Made by a program: the position numbers and the translations under genes. From Micropterus salmoides (Eukaryota > Chordata > Actinopteri > Centrarchiformes > Centrarchidae), in contig NW_024040041.1 of assembly GCF_014851395.1 (NCBI RefSeq), positions 15,799,742 to 15,863,741 on the forward strand: a stretch of DNA of 64,000 bases, given 5' to 3'. Below, piece by piece: positions 45,632 through 59,900 of the stretch (position 1 is the stretch's first letter; each line of letters opens with the position of its first letter). Under the pieces are notes generated by a model. That model worked only from the letters and a program-made list of their open reading frames with translations. It was not told where the DNA came from and did no database searches.

Positions 45632-46195
45632 CAATATGTTAGTGTGTGCCAACCAACAGAGAAGTGCGAGACAGGTTGGAGGATGGAAGATGAGATGTAA
45701 AACAAAAAGAAAACTCACTATAGGAGGAGGGGATGGACAAGAGGGCAAACAAGAAAGGTAAGGAGACAGGAGGGAGGCAAAGAGGACAGAGGGAGGACAT
45801 AGAGGAGCAGAGGGTATGATGGTATAAGAGGGGCTGGGATGAGTGAACGATGAAGGCAGAAAGGTCATTGTAGCATAAGGAGGGTGTAAATTGTCAAGAA
45901 CATAAAAGTGCTGCTGTCGACTCTAGGGGATTCTTTTTCCCCCCTTATCTTTCTACTTTCTAAAAATAGTACCTGCTCAATGTAATGGGAAACTAGGACA
46001 CTGTTACTTCTCACATCCATCTAATGGGGAATGCAGCCTTTCTACTTTATGACTGCTGATGGCTCTTGCTGGATGTAGGGACTCTGCTGGTTGCATTAAA
46101 TATTCAATATTTACATAATTGGATTTTTAGCACCAAGACTGAACTTTGATATATGACATCAGCAATGAAAGATTTGTAATATATTCATGTCTCAA
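45632..46195. other. non-coding stretch
   Basis: A purine-rich stretch at 45650-45860 gives a shadow frame on the minus strand. No gene was recognised. Confidence 0.45.
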
Positions 46196-46199
46196 AGAC

Positions 46200-46635
46200 A
46201 CAACACAAATGCACAAAAACAGTAATTAATGTTTAAGCAATTAGTAATGAATGAGTCATTATCAGGTTTGTGCCGTTTGAGGTTCATCAGGAATGATTAA
46301 TGAAGAAAGTGGTCAGTATGATCTATTCACAGATACTCATGAACTAATCATTACCTAATGATTCATTAACATCTCAGTCCGTTTTCTAGTAACTCATCAT
46401 TATCCAATATATAGCCCTCCATTGTAAATTATTAGGGAAGTACTTATTAACAATTCATCAATAATCAAGTCGTTCCTGATTCGTTCCTCACTCGTTTCCT
46501 AATGATCTAATCATTAGCTAATCTACAAAATCACATTAGTAGTTACTCATTAAATAATGCTTCACTAGCAGTTAGTTCCTCACTTATTCCCTGGCAACTA
46601 CTCAAAATGTTGTTTTGCTGTTTGTAAAGTGTTAG
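46200..46635. repeat. AT-rich array of ATTAATGATTCATTA-like words
   Basis: Repeated direct and inverted copies of short words such as AATGATTCATTAA, AACTAATCATTACC, ACTCATTA and GATCTAATCATTAG recur about every 20-30 bases. The block ends in TTTGTAAAGTGTTAGC, like the ends of several fish DNA repeats. It looks like a decayed interspersed element with internal degenerate tandem structure. Confidence 0.5.
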
Positions 46636-46639
46636 CTTA

Positions 46640-49600
46640 AATTTTTTGAAGACAATATGGTTTAATTGTTTGAGACCATAGCACCAATCTACCACTGGAG
46701 TGAGACGATAGCTGCTACACCAACTGTTTCAAACATGTTTTTTCCCCCCTTGTGATGATAAGGAGACACAAGTAATCAGGTGGCAGCTACATTACAACCA
46801 TGCAGGAGATTCACTTACAGCATTCTCCATGCGCCCTCGTTAGCATGAATAATAACCGTGTTATTGAAGAGGAATAGTAATTTTCTCCATTAGATTACAG
46901 CCCCGCATGATGCACTGAACAAACCTGTGCCCTCTAATTATCAAATATAGAAGGGCTCGTACACTAAACACCACTTGAAAGTTAAACATGTAATTGTACA
47001 TGCCACGACATGTAACCAAACACAAAGATGTAACAGATACTTGACATGTAGAAATGAACAGATTCAAACCACTTAAAACCAGGACAGAATAAAAGCAAAC
47101 AGAAACCAAACCACTACCAAACTGCCAGAAAAATAAGAAATACAAATTCCAAACAACTTTTGCATCTACTACATCACCATTTACGTGTGTCTGTGCGCAC
47201 TGTAAAACATGTTTAAAGATCTAGCCACAGGCTGTCATCCACCATGACGCACATATCCTTATACATAATCACACAGGGACCTGTATGCTTTGAAAGTACT
47301 TCTTCCCCCCAAACTATTCCTGAGGCTTTCAGGTTGTGAAATGTAGATGTGTTGCAATGCATGAAGGCAGACTGTCTCTTTAATGAGATGTCAGACCACA
47401 AGCCTGGTTTGATTCATATCGTACACACAGTCGCTGATACATGCACACACAACCGTATTCAGCAACAAACGCACACCTTCCTTGCAAGTTTCCTCTGTGT
47501 ATGGACAAATTAGTTTGAATTTGAACAGAAATTCAGAGGTAATGCAGATACAAAATTGTATGTTTGTGTGTGTGTGTATGGCCTGCTTGTGCAAAGGTAT
47601 CAAGAAACCACATAAAAGGCAAAAAAATCAAAGACACTGAAGGCCTCTTCATAAATGAGAGCGATAGAGAGTCACATAAAACAGAAAATCCAAACAGAAG
47701 TGACACAGCAAGAAGAGAGAGAGGGTGGTGAGTGGCCAAAAACAAACGGGGGGTGGGGGGGGGGGGATGCTTGGGACACAATGTTCTAATCTCAAACCAA
47801 CATCACAGAGTGTTACTCAGGGAGTTCACATTGCTTCTGTTACGGGATGAGGACTGTTGTCCTAGTGTGACCCAGCAGAGATCAGCTGCATTCAGGAGAG
47901 GCAGGAGGAAATTTCAGTCTACTGCAGGTGTGACTGATCTGAATCCTCTGGGAGATGAAGGGAAGGGCACATGAACTATTAGTGATACTGGCACTTTGAC
48001 AATGAAAGGAATGATGTTATCACACAAAGGAGAATGAGAATGAGAGACCGAGAGATGACCTTCACATCGAACGTGAAATTGTTAAAGTTGTTTGCAAATG
48101 AGCTCATAATGACCGTTTCATTCATTGTGAGCTATGCTAGCACACACACACACTCACATTATGTGTTTTTTTAGTCTGTGTTGGGCAGTAAAACATTTGT
48201 TGGTAACACGTTACAGTAATGTCTGACTTTTTCAGCCAGGAGTAGTGTAAGTAGTACCATTTGAAATTAAGTAATTACAGTTTATAATCCCAGTAATGCT
48301 CTGTTTTTTCAACAGTTTGGAGGTCAAGTTTTTATTCTTCTTACCGGGAGTTTGATGGAGTGTTGACATTTACATTTACTCATTTGGCATCAATTTGGTT
48401 TCTGAGGTCAGTTGACACACTGCTATGTGCTAAGTTGGACTGGAGGTGTAGGGAGGAGGTTAGCTGCCACTAAAAGAGGAGAAATGTGCCTCCCGTGTTG
48501 TGTCTTCTTAGCTAGCTAGGACATTTAACATGTGGGTATTGATGTATGTGGTTCTGAAGTTGTTAAAAGGCACCTTTGACAAAGCTGGGCAAAAAAAATA
48601 AAGTAATGAGTAATGTAACATTTACTGTTAAATAATTTGTAAAATTAGGTAATAACTATTTAAATTATTAATAGTTAACATGCAAATTATTACATTTTTT
48701 GTTAATTGATTTGTATGGCAAAAAGTTGTTGTGGGTCACTGGGCATCATATGACCTGCAGTTCTGACTGTGGCCACAGCAACAAAATGGCAGCACAGTCC
48801 AGCACTTTTTTAAAGATTTAATAACTCCCTGCTCTGACCAACACAGAGAGATTTACCTGGCAGTGATAGGCTTATTCAGCATTGTGTGAACTCCTTAAGT
48901 AGGGGCTTGAATGTAACAGATGTTAATTTATGTGTAAAAGTCCTGCACTCTAGCCTTAACTCGTGTAATAATGAGAGCAAAAAATGCAACATTATTGCAT
49001 AATTATTGATATGTTACTAGATTCCAAATTGCAAATATGCAAACCTTTTTTAATACGAAGTAGCAGCAAAGACCTGAAATAACTTTTTAAAATTGTAATT
49101 GACTGAAATTGACATTGCTGCCAGTTAATAATTAAACAATACAAAAATCACTGTCATGTTAGTCCCAACACTAGATGGCATATGACATATATGGTTACAT
49201 CCATACAAATCATGAGGTTTCTTGTATAGCATTTAGCAATAGCATTATAATGTGTATTGTATAGTTACAATACACATTACTACACCTCACATACTGTGTG
49301 ATGGACCCAGACCGTGCACTAATATCCATTTACAGTCACCCAAATACACATACAATACAAACATTATTCATTCATTTCCTGAACTCATGTGCACTAGAGA
49401 AATTCAAACATGAAGCCAGTCTGTTTTTGTTCATGTAAAAAACATACCAGGCCTTTCCTCATTGATACAGACCACATGGCTGTACAGTCACTCTTTCCAC
49501 TTTCGGCCACAATAACTTCAATGACCCGTTGCTGAGGCACCTGAGGGGCCAACAGATGCAAGTCTCTGCTGAAATGCTATAAACCTCTGCGGGCACTGGA

Positions 49601-50130
49601 GGGAGTGCAAGACTACAGTCTATGACAGTGAGTTCAAGACGGAGAAAGCTGGTTTGGACAGTTTATTTGATGTCTGAGTTGTTGCTCTGAGGTCTGTTTC
49701 ATGTTGCTCTTTGTAGAGACAAGCACAGACAGAACCATTTTGAAGATAAAGAATGTGTCAAACTTAAGGGCCGTTTGTTTTTTGAATAGGGTGGAGAGGA
49801 ACGCAGGTAAATTATGCCTTATTGATTTATTTTATTAAATTCACCCTCTAGTCGCAAACTGTGTCTGTCTACTTTTTGTTGAGCCGTTAGTGTTTATCGG
49901 GTTTTTAGAGCTATTTCACTAAAAAAGACCTGTCTGCTGCGGCCTAAAACGACTCTGTGAGCTTTGCGCCAGACAGATAAACAATGATCTAAAATTCACA
50001 ATAAAGATGCATATTCATGTAATAAATTACTACAAGCGACCTGTTTATATTGTCACATTGATTTGACATAGCCATTTCATACTTTTCATTTAATAATTAA
50101 AAATATATATATTTCTTATCGCAGCTTTAA
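46640..50130. other. non-coding intergenic stretch
   Basis: No gene was recognised. A G-run at 47748-47766 interrupts otherwise mixed sequence. The stretch at 46750-46930 could be a conserved non-coding block, but only alignment would tell. Confidence 0.45.
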
Positions 50131-50134
50131 AGGC

Positions 50135-50930
50135 TCAATGTGTAAGTTTTAGTGGTGAGGGTTGTGAGGTTGCTCTTCCAACTTCAATGTGTGTTCATCT
50201 GCTCTTAAGTCAGAATGTGGAATCAACATGGAAGCTACTACAAAGATGTTGGATTAGCATTATCAGAGCGTATGCACAATACGCAGACAGCTAGTTCACT
50301 CTACATGGACAGCAAACTAACCATAATAACAATATTACAAACTACATGTTTGTAAAATATGTGTATACATAATTTTGCACGAATCAAAGTTTTGTATACT
50401 CCTTTATGTCCCATGCACACTTAATTTCTCTGTTTGCAATAAAGATTTAAGGAGGAAAAAAAGATTCTGATTATTCCGACAACACACGAACGCACCGCTA
50501 CACCTCCCTTTCCAAGCGCCCAGGAGAAGCTACAGCTGACACGCTCTGTCGGCTCTTGTGCTAAATAATACGTGTTGTCCTTCATTTGTCCAAATTTCTC
50601 TTCTTTTCTTCCTTCTAATAAACCAGTTGACTACTACTAATACTACAAATGTTACTTTTTCTTCTTATTATTTTTCGTATGTATTCAACGTAGTGATGGA
50701 ACGCTCTCTAAAGAGCAGTTTGTCCATTTGGGCCACTGTAGAAACATGCCGGCTCCACATGGCGACGTCCATGTAAGGGGACCCGCGGTGTATGTACTGT
50801 AGATGGAAATGTTTCATTCTAAGGTAATAAAAACATAACGGTTCTTTATGTAAGGTCTTAATACAGCACTGAAAACATAGGTATTAATATTTTATTGCAT
50901 TTCTGTCAATGGATCCATCCTGGAAAGTGT
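50135..50930. mobile_element. non-autonomous teleost DNA repeat, nearly full length
   Basis: CTCAATGTGTAAGTTTTAGT near the left, GGAACGCTCTCTAAAGAGCA-type mid sequence, GCCACTGTAGAAACATGCCG, CACATGGCGACGTCCATGTA, and GGATCCATCCTGGAAAGTGT at the right match a common percomorph repeat. The ends resemble imperfect inverted repeats (TGTGTAAGTTTTAG against a worn CTGGAAAGTGT). It has no coding capacity. Confidence 0.5.
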
Positions 50931-53900
50931 TCAGTCAAGTGAGCTTATGTAATATCGTATACTACCCTTTTTAGCATGCTGCTGATACTATGCTATAGTT
51001 TTAAAGCAATGTTTTTAAATGAAAGTGAATGCAGCCAAAGAAAATAAACAAGTAAATATATTAATTCATTCATTAATTCATTCATTAATGAATTAATATG
51101 TGGCGATAAAATGTATCCCCCCCAAAAAAACAAGACTGAAAAAAATGCATGTTCTGTTTGGGACTCCATGTGAAGATGTGGCCTTCATAATAATCTTTTC
51201 AAAACTGTGTTTACATTATCATCAACCCACAATTTTTATATTAAGATTTGCTATATGGATCATTAAAAGCAGTCTGCTGCTGTAGCAAAAATGGGAATGG
51301 AGATTGGAAAGAAACACTGAATCATCTTTAAGTACATAACAAATTCAGTTAGCTCTTATCAATGGGACACTGACATATTTTCAATGTACTCAATTAGGAA
51401 CCTTTCTAAACAAAAAAACAAAATACATTGATTGATTTGATCCATTATCTTAACAACAAAAACGTCAAAATAAACTTGTCAACACAAAACTATGAAGTGG
51501 GAGGGAAGGGGTAGTTATCCTGCACCTATTTCTGTTTGTTGCCATCTAAGCATTTGTAGCGTCTGAGTAATGTTGGCCTTTACATAATAAGTCACTCACT
51601 GAGACCCTCATTTAGCACACGGGGGCCACCGGGGTAGGTGAGAAATATGCACACCAGATAGTTTCCTTGGTAAGTCATAGCCTCCCAAAGAATATATTGT
51701 ATGAATAGATACAGTCTGTGGAATTAGTTTACAATCCATTTATAATCACTTACTGATTTTCAACAATTATCTTTAATTTGTGACTAGCTGGTTCCAGCAT
51801 CCGAGAAATGTCTTTTCTTCTTCTACATTTAGCTACAGTTTACAGGGAATATTGAGTTACATGGAAAACAGAGATGCTCCATTACAGCACACACTTTCAC
51901 ACATTTTAATGCATATAATAAGTCTTAGGTGTCTGACCTTATTTCAAGAGAAGCATTACATAAGAGCTCACTCCTTGGAATGGAAGGAAATGCCTGAGCC
52001 TGTCAGGGACAGGGAATGAGAGAGGGAGAAGTAGCAGTCTTAACTATTTTTGGATTGCAGTCAGGTTCCTTTCTCCACAGTTGTGCCTCTCTGCCATGAG
52101 GGAGCATGAATATTAATCAATCCTTTTATCATTTGTTATGGAAAAGCTCCCTCTGTGTCTGAATGGCAGGAAAGCCATAAAAATGTTTTTCCCTCTGCCG
52201 TATCACCATATGAGTCGAAAACATTTCTCACGGACTTTTTGAACATAAAAGCTGGACTGCACAGGTGAATAATTTGTCTTCTCGAATTTGTTGAGAGAGA
52301 GAGGATGATTAAAAATCAACAGGTAAAAAGTAAGACAAATGATATTTTCCACAGACAGGCCATTGTGAGGCGGGGGTGTTTGTGTGAATGCATAATGTGT
52401 ATGTTTACTTATATGTGTGTGTTGGCTGCAAGGCAAATGCCTCTAAGCTGGGTACAGCCAAAATCCTCACATGCAGCTCAAACAAGGCTTGTGTGTGCGT
52501 GTGTGTGTGTGTGTGTGGTAGGTCTCATGATGTCATGCTTTCCTCCTGAGCAGCTTAGGCAGCATGTCAGCATGTATTGAACGTCCAAATCACATGACGC
52601 TTGACCTCTGACCTTGGTGCGTCTGGCACCAGCGAGAAACGATACAAGCTCAGTGTGAGTATGTGTTTGTGAGAGAGAAACTGAGACACTAAGCAAATCC
52701 TGAAAATACGTAGAGGGGAATGCATAGAGAAGGGAAAAAAAGAGATATGGGAATAAAGGGTAAGACAAATACAAACAGTAGTTCTGTACCACTGGGGGAT
52801 GGAGGGAGGTTGACAGCTCTTAATGATTTCCCAAAGGGGACTGCTATATGAACATTAATGGGATGCTTGAACAGGCCGCAGCAGGCCAGGCAGAGGATCC
52901 CATCGAAGGGTTGCTGCAAGGATGTTACTGCACCTGATCTGTTGCCATGATAACTGGAGCTCCAGTTTGAGTGGGGTGAATCTGTTTGTTGATTAATACA
53001 TAAAGAGACCTTTCATTTCTTTTCTTTTAACCCGTCAAGCTGTCGACTGTGCACACTGTAACATGGATGCATGAAGGTATCTGCAGTGATGTAATGCGTT
53101 TCAGTCAGTGTTTAGATGTTCTCTGCTCTTACTAACATGATCCACAATAATTTACCGCATTTTGATGAAATGGGCTTCTTCCAGGAGCAACCACCAGGCT
53201 TCCTGGCATACGTGAGTCTGCCTGATAGATACAGTATACTGTGCTATATAAGTTACCATGACACTGTGAAACCTCTGATATGATCTCTTATCCAGGTTCT
53301 ACATTCCCACCTAAGATGAATTACTTTCATAGTCAGATAATGTGAGCTGCCAGGTAATACGATTTTGACCTTGGTGGTGCCTGAGCCATTCTCCCATTTG
53401 GGATCTGCTGGTTTTAATATCTTTTCTAGTGTCTGTTCAGAGGCTAAATCGTCTTCCTGAACAGCCATTAGTTTCCACCTCTGGCTACAGTTGACGTGCA
53501 AACGCGATGGCATTCAATCACATGGGTTTTTGTTTGCTGGGTTAGAGGGGAGGCAGTAAGAAGTAAGAACAAAAGAGTGAGAAGCAAAGGGGAGTAACAA
53601 TATGTTGTCACAGGTGTTCATACTTAACTATATATTTTGTCTTAGGTGTGTTTGTGATTTGTGTGTAACACTTACAAGGTGCGTAGCAGCAGATGGCGTG
53701 TGCTGTCATCTGCCAAGGCTTCCACTCCTCACTGTGTCCAACAAACACGCGCATGCACACACAAACATGCGCAAACACACGCATATGCACAAACATGCAG
53801 AGTCTACGATTGTCCCCCTCGAAGGCTCTTCTGCTCAGGATATTGCCATGTGACAGAACAGAAGCTGCAGCAGCTTTGTTGTTTACTTGCAGCTTGGTGG

Positions 53901-56900
53901 CGAAAGTACACTTGATATTTTGATGTTCAGTCAAAAGCTTTTGTAATGCCTACTTATGTTTACATTTTTGAGTATATATGCATAGAAAAACACATATACA
54001 TACACACAATGACATCAACAACACACATACACAACCTTCAGTAGATTAGTCCACCTGCCCACCCTCGTCTGCCCCTCACATGTCACACATTCACCTCTAA
54101 ACATGCACACTCACACACGCACCATGGCCTTCAACCCGGGGTAGATATTCTTGTGCTCTTACCACCTTTACCCCACCTCCCCAGCACACTTCCACCAACC
54201 AGGCGTTATTGACTCTCATTACTTACTCTCATTACTCACTCACCCCTGTGAATCCCTGGCATCAATCCCTGCAGCACTATTTGCATTCACAGGGTTGCCG
54301 TGAGTCTGACATATGGGCTTTTTATAGCTTCTCCCTATCCATAAGTGATGACCAGTCCCCTGGAGCAGACCATCCAGGGGAGGTTATATCATTGCAGGCT
54401 GTGTGGTTTTCTGCACTACGTTAGCTTGATGTTTCCTCTATTGTGGCGTGGTTGAAACAAAACAAAGCAGGCACATACATATTCATACACAGAAACAAAG
54501 GTTCATTGCTGAGATATATTCTCCCGCACAAAGACACACATATGTTACAAAATGATAAGAGCCAGATTATACAGAATCATCAATCAAACATATGTAACCT
54601 CAACATTACAAAAACAATGGGGTAACACAACCGTGGAAGGCATGTCAGATTGTGTGGAGAAAACAATTTTCCAAAAGACAGAAAAGATAGATATCTTCTA
54701 GGTTTCCTGTTGGTAGCAGTAACAGCGGATGGGGCATTAGGTGAAACCCTTTCCTGCTAAATCGATACAAGTTGTTAGAGCCTCTCTCTCTCTCTTCCTT
54801 GCTTTCTATGTCTCTCTCTCTCTCTCAGATCCATTGTAATGCAGCACAGAGCACTCCACACATGGCCTTTACAAAGGCTGCTTGTACTCTAGTAGACCTT
54901 GGGCTGGGAGCCTTTGTAGCAAAAGTCTGTGACATCACACTGCTTTTATTACACGGACAGATACACACAAACACGCTCATACTCCTGACGGAAAGCACAT
55001 AGCGGTGGATGCTTCAGAGGGGGAAAAAAAGACATCCACTGAGATGTAATATTGTTCTATTTACAAACATAAGCACATGCCCTTTGGCACATATAGGTTT
55101 ATACACTGATGCACCAACACACCAACTGACCAGCATACACACACAAGCTCACTGTGCCCCAATCCAGCTTTTCACAATGCTAATGCCCTTGGTGCAATGA
55201 AAGCACGGAGCTATAAACACAATGCTGGCCCACACTGCATGTGAGTGAGTAGGCGTTGAGTTGCGTGCTGAATGGGTCTGTGTGAGAGTGTGTTTGCGAA
55301 GGAGCCAGGCTTTGCAGCACTCCACACACGGAGCTTCCAGAAAAGACTGTTTTTCAATATGGTTGCTGAAAGAGGACAAACTGTAGCTCAATTCACGTTC
55401 ACTTTTATCTTTGCTTTTTATTGTTGTGTCATAAGAGATGTTTTAATATATAAAACAAACTGAACTAATAATTTGTGGGGTGCGGTCTAATTTGTAGTCT
55501 GTTTCCTTTTTCTTTTTTTTGCCTTGCTTGCAGTGTGCCTCTGTGGATGGCGACGTTGGTCTGTCTGCCCTTTGGTCCAGGTTGAAATAACTTTTGGTTG
55601 GATTGCCATGACATTGATGAGCCCCTGTATTTCCCTCTAGCAATACCAGCAGGTCACATTTTTTACATATTCAGTGAAATAAGTCAACATCGATTACACA
55701 TTTTGTACAGGCATTCATGTCCCCCCCAGTATGAATTGTTATAACTTATAAGCTCAAAATTTCAAAATAATTAAATTAAATGGGTAATAAATTACCCATT
55801 ACATTTGCTTAGTTTTTATTTTTTAAATTTCTTTTCTTTTCTTTTAATTATTGTTATTGTTTTTCACTTCTTATTTATTTCACTTTTTCTTTTTTTTTTC
55901 TGTACTTTTTTTCACATTAACATTTCCAAATAAAGGTGTGCTATCCACACTGAATTGCCAAAAAAAAAAAAGAAAAAAATATTGCTTTTCTTCTTTTGTT
56001 TTAATTACAGTGGCAAATACCAATATGGCACATTACTGCCATCTATAGGTAGGGAGTGTAGTTCACTGTTTCAAATGTATGTTCATTCTAAAGCAAATCA
56101 CACAGTTAAGGAGTTCCACTTGGTAAATATTATTTTTTTTTTTTTACAAATATCAAATTATTGATGTGATAGCTAACCAAAGAGAACAGTAACTCCTGGG
56201 CTACTGGACTCAGACCCTCAATCAACTCACAATGTTATGTTCAGGCCTGACAAAGTCAATAAATAAGCAAATTTTCATTGGAAGAGCATTTTCAAAAAGC
56301 TTTGCTCTTTAGAAGAATCCAAATGCTGGCTCAGTCTGCATTGAAGGCAAAAACTAAACCGATAGATGCAGTTTGCAATTCATCCACGTGTGGACATGGC
56401 CTTAACACTAAGTGCCAGACTCTCACATTATCAAAGACACACACACACACACACACGCACCAGATTTGTATCTATTTCCCTTTGCCATACAGTGACATGT
56501 AAAGCAGCTGTGCTGGCAATTGTGTGTAGTAACCAGAGAGAAGAACAGAACAGAACAGGACTTCAGCAATAATGCCACAGAGGGTCTGTCTGTCTGTATG
56601 TGTGTGTGAGAGAGAGAGAAAAAGAGGCAGAGCCTGCTGAGCCAGGCCTCTCATTATGTGGGATGTAATCTGAGCTTTCGGGGCCAGGGCTGGCCCTCCG
56701 ACTGCGCTGAATGGGGGTCGAGCACTGGCCCCCACTGTCTTTCCTGTGCTTTCACTCTGCTTAGCTCGGCAACTCTGATTATAAACCGAGAGGGTGGGGT
56801 GGGCGTTTGGGGCCAGGGAGTGGTGGAGGTTTGGGTGGATCAGGGGTGGTGAAGTTTAGGGCTGGTATGGGTGTAATGGTAAGCTTCTACTGTGTGGGTT

Positions 56901-59900
56901 GTTGGAGTCTGTCTTGCTGAGCTGGAAGTGCATGGAGTTTGCACTTTGTGGTCTTATCTGCATATACAGTACGGAAACATCTAAAAAGTACATGATTAAA
57001 AAGGATATTCCAACTAACCACATGCTTCTGTCTTGTCATGCCATTGGACATAAATGAGGAAGAAATATAAAAATATACTGAGATTCGTGTGGAAATGACA
57101 AAGAAGACATCTTTATTACTATTTAATTTAATCTGTTGGTACAACCATTAAAATAATGCACATTCAGTTTGATTTTGTCACTCAATACAGGTATTTTTAG
57201 ACCTTTAACAAGACTTTAGAACAGACCCTTAACATGCACTGTATGAATAAACCTGTATGTGGAAAATGTCTCTTATAAGCATCATGGGATGAAACATTTT
57301 TATAATGAATACTACAGTATGACTTAATAAGCTTTTACTGATGTCATCTATGTTAAGGCAAGACACTACAGGTGAATATGATTTTAAAAAAGTAACTGAT
57401 AAATAAATAATAATAGATATCACCATGAAACGTCCCCAGTTGATTACTGACATTAAGACAATTATATATTATAACAGGACCAAACACACTGTTTCACACA
57501 CATTCAGTTTTGGTGAATTTAGCAAAAATCAAGTAGCAAAATACACCTAAATGTGTGTTTTGGACATTTTCTTTCCACTTCTAAAAGACGTTACGAAAGC
57601 AATAGCTCAAAATCCAAAAATTGACCAGTACATGAAAAAAAGTTTTTGCCTGACGTGTCTGGCCTCAACGACAATTAAAGCTAGTTTTCCAGGAGTTGGA
57701 CAAGATGACGTGTGTGTAGGTGTGTATGTTAAGGTGTGATGATGAAGTCGGCCAACCACAGCAGAGGAGCACTGATAACCTTGGGTCACCTCAGACTAAA
57801 TGACCGCTTCTGCACAATAGAGATGATTAATGTCCACCTTCAATATCACGCGCACACACATACACATCGGTCAAGTCACGTGGAATGTGTGTGTGTGTGC
57901 ATGTGTGTGTGTGTGTGTTGTTAAGGTGACAACCTCCTTGTCCCTTTGAGCTAATGAGGCCTAGCGACCAGTGTCCCATGGCTCGATCTGTAACTGATAT
58001 TAGGGCATTAGCTGAATCCATCATGCACACCATTCATTTCCCCTGGCACATATTCATCATATAACTATGTGTTATACATCTTAATGCAGCCATCATAACA
58101 GCTATTTACACACTGAAAAACACTCCTTAAAAAGAGACACTGACAAGCACATCACCTTTCATGGTAATATAAAGAAAGAAGAAAAAGTTTTGCTTAGTAA
58201 AACAGCGTTTTTAATTGCTGGAAAACTGGAGGTTAAAAAAACTTGTAAGGTGACCCTGTTTCTTACTGGCAGAAGTGGGTCTCTAATATGGAATAAGTAC
58301 AGGGATAGGTTGTGTGTGTTCTTGTGTGTGTATCCTTGTCTGATGTGCCATGTGTATGTGTCTTTGTGTAAATGGGGGTGGTGGATTAACCCAGGGGAGC
58401 TCTCTGCCTGCCTTTATGTGCTCCTGTGTTTACTTTCTACCCGTTGTAACTGAAGGAGTGACTCAGTCTGGCAGTCTCTGGGGAGCGAATTATTAATTTT
58501 GTAGCCACTTCTGCCAGACTGCAGTTTCAGTAGAAAAACAGATGCATAGAGAGACAAAAGGGAAACATTTGGGGCAAGTTCCTGAGTATATTGTATATTT
58601 ATATAAGTCCTTTGACTTGTTTCTGAGTGATTGCTGGTCTAGAATAGGACTTTATATGCAGTTGTAGCAGGAACCCCCCCCCCCCATCCTTCCAGCTCTT
58701 TTTCTCTGTCTTCTTCTGTATTCTAGCTCTGTGTTTGAGTAAGCAGAGTGGTAGTTGGCAACCCACACTGCTTGTGATTCAGCTGAATCACTTACACTTG
58801 GCACAGCATGTCATTTGAGAGAGAGAGAGAGAGAGAGGGAGAGGGGCAGACGGCAAGAAAGTGGCGAGGCACGTGACAGAGGGCACGCAGTGAATAGTGA
58901 CCCAGCAGGCGAGGTGGTGAAATATGTGTTCCCGAAATTTGATGGGTGGAGCTGGTGAAAAGATTGATGTGGTAGCAGGTGCAATGCTACGGAGTCATCG
59001 ACTACATTTACAAGAGAAACTAGGTTGTTTGGAGAAATCGAGGGTATGGCAACAAGCAGAAGATCATATTTAGATGCAGCTGGTCAGTAATTTGATTTCT
59101 CAGCAAACCTAGGATGTTTATTAATCCATGATAACACCATGTGAACACAAAGAGAGTTCACAGTCCTTGAGCATATGTCCAAAACTTAAAAGAAAGGCTA
59201 CTGTCAAGCAGTGGAAACCATCTTACTTTGACTGATTTCGTTTTCAGTTTTGGTCAGATTTTAGATTTATTTATTGTGGACACAAGGACGCATCACTACA
59301 AGTTAGGATGATTGACTCTTCGATCCCTCTGCACTTTCACCTTGATAGTTTCCCTGTCATGAGCACAGGCACATATAAAAACCTCGTTAGAAACCAACCT
59401 GTCCAAGAAATCACTGTCACACGTTGTCTGTTTACGCTGGCACTCATTTTACTTGAGTGTGGTCCATAAATTAAAAACTGGAAGGAATGGCTCACAACAG
59501 CGAAAGGGAAATTAAACTTTCAAGCAGCAAAGCACAAGGCACCGCACGCTCAGTGGGTCAAACTGATCAAGCGATGGCTGTGTGTGTGTGTTTTATCCCA
59601 TTACAACGTGCTACACAGTTGCTCCCCACAAACAGGCATGGCTAACGTGTAACAAAGACAGATTGACAGAGGCATCATGTGTGAGAGCTGACTCACACTT
59701 GCATGCATTGTAAATGGACACTTTCACGTCCATGTGCCATACATTTTTCTCTTCCCAGTGTGTATGTGTGTGTGCGCGATTTCTGATTTCTCCAACAGCT
59801 CACATTAGATTTCTCTCAGACCTCAACACAAAACTTGTCCTGAGAGTAAAGTAAAGAGCACATTTGTTGTGTGAGAGAGAGAGAAAGGCAGTGCTCTAGA

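Noticed and set aside
46861..47145. 94-codon minus frame with hydrophobic stretches
   Set aside because: No recognisable family and no start or splice context; AT-rich sequence gives such frames easily.
53253..53513. 86-codon minus frame
   Set aside because: No known domain, no splice context and no codon-use signal that I can see.
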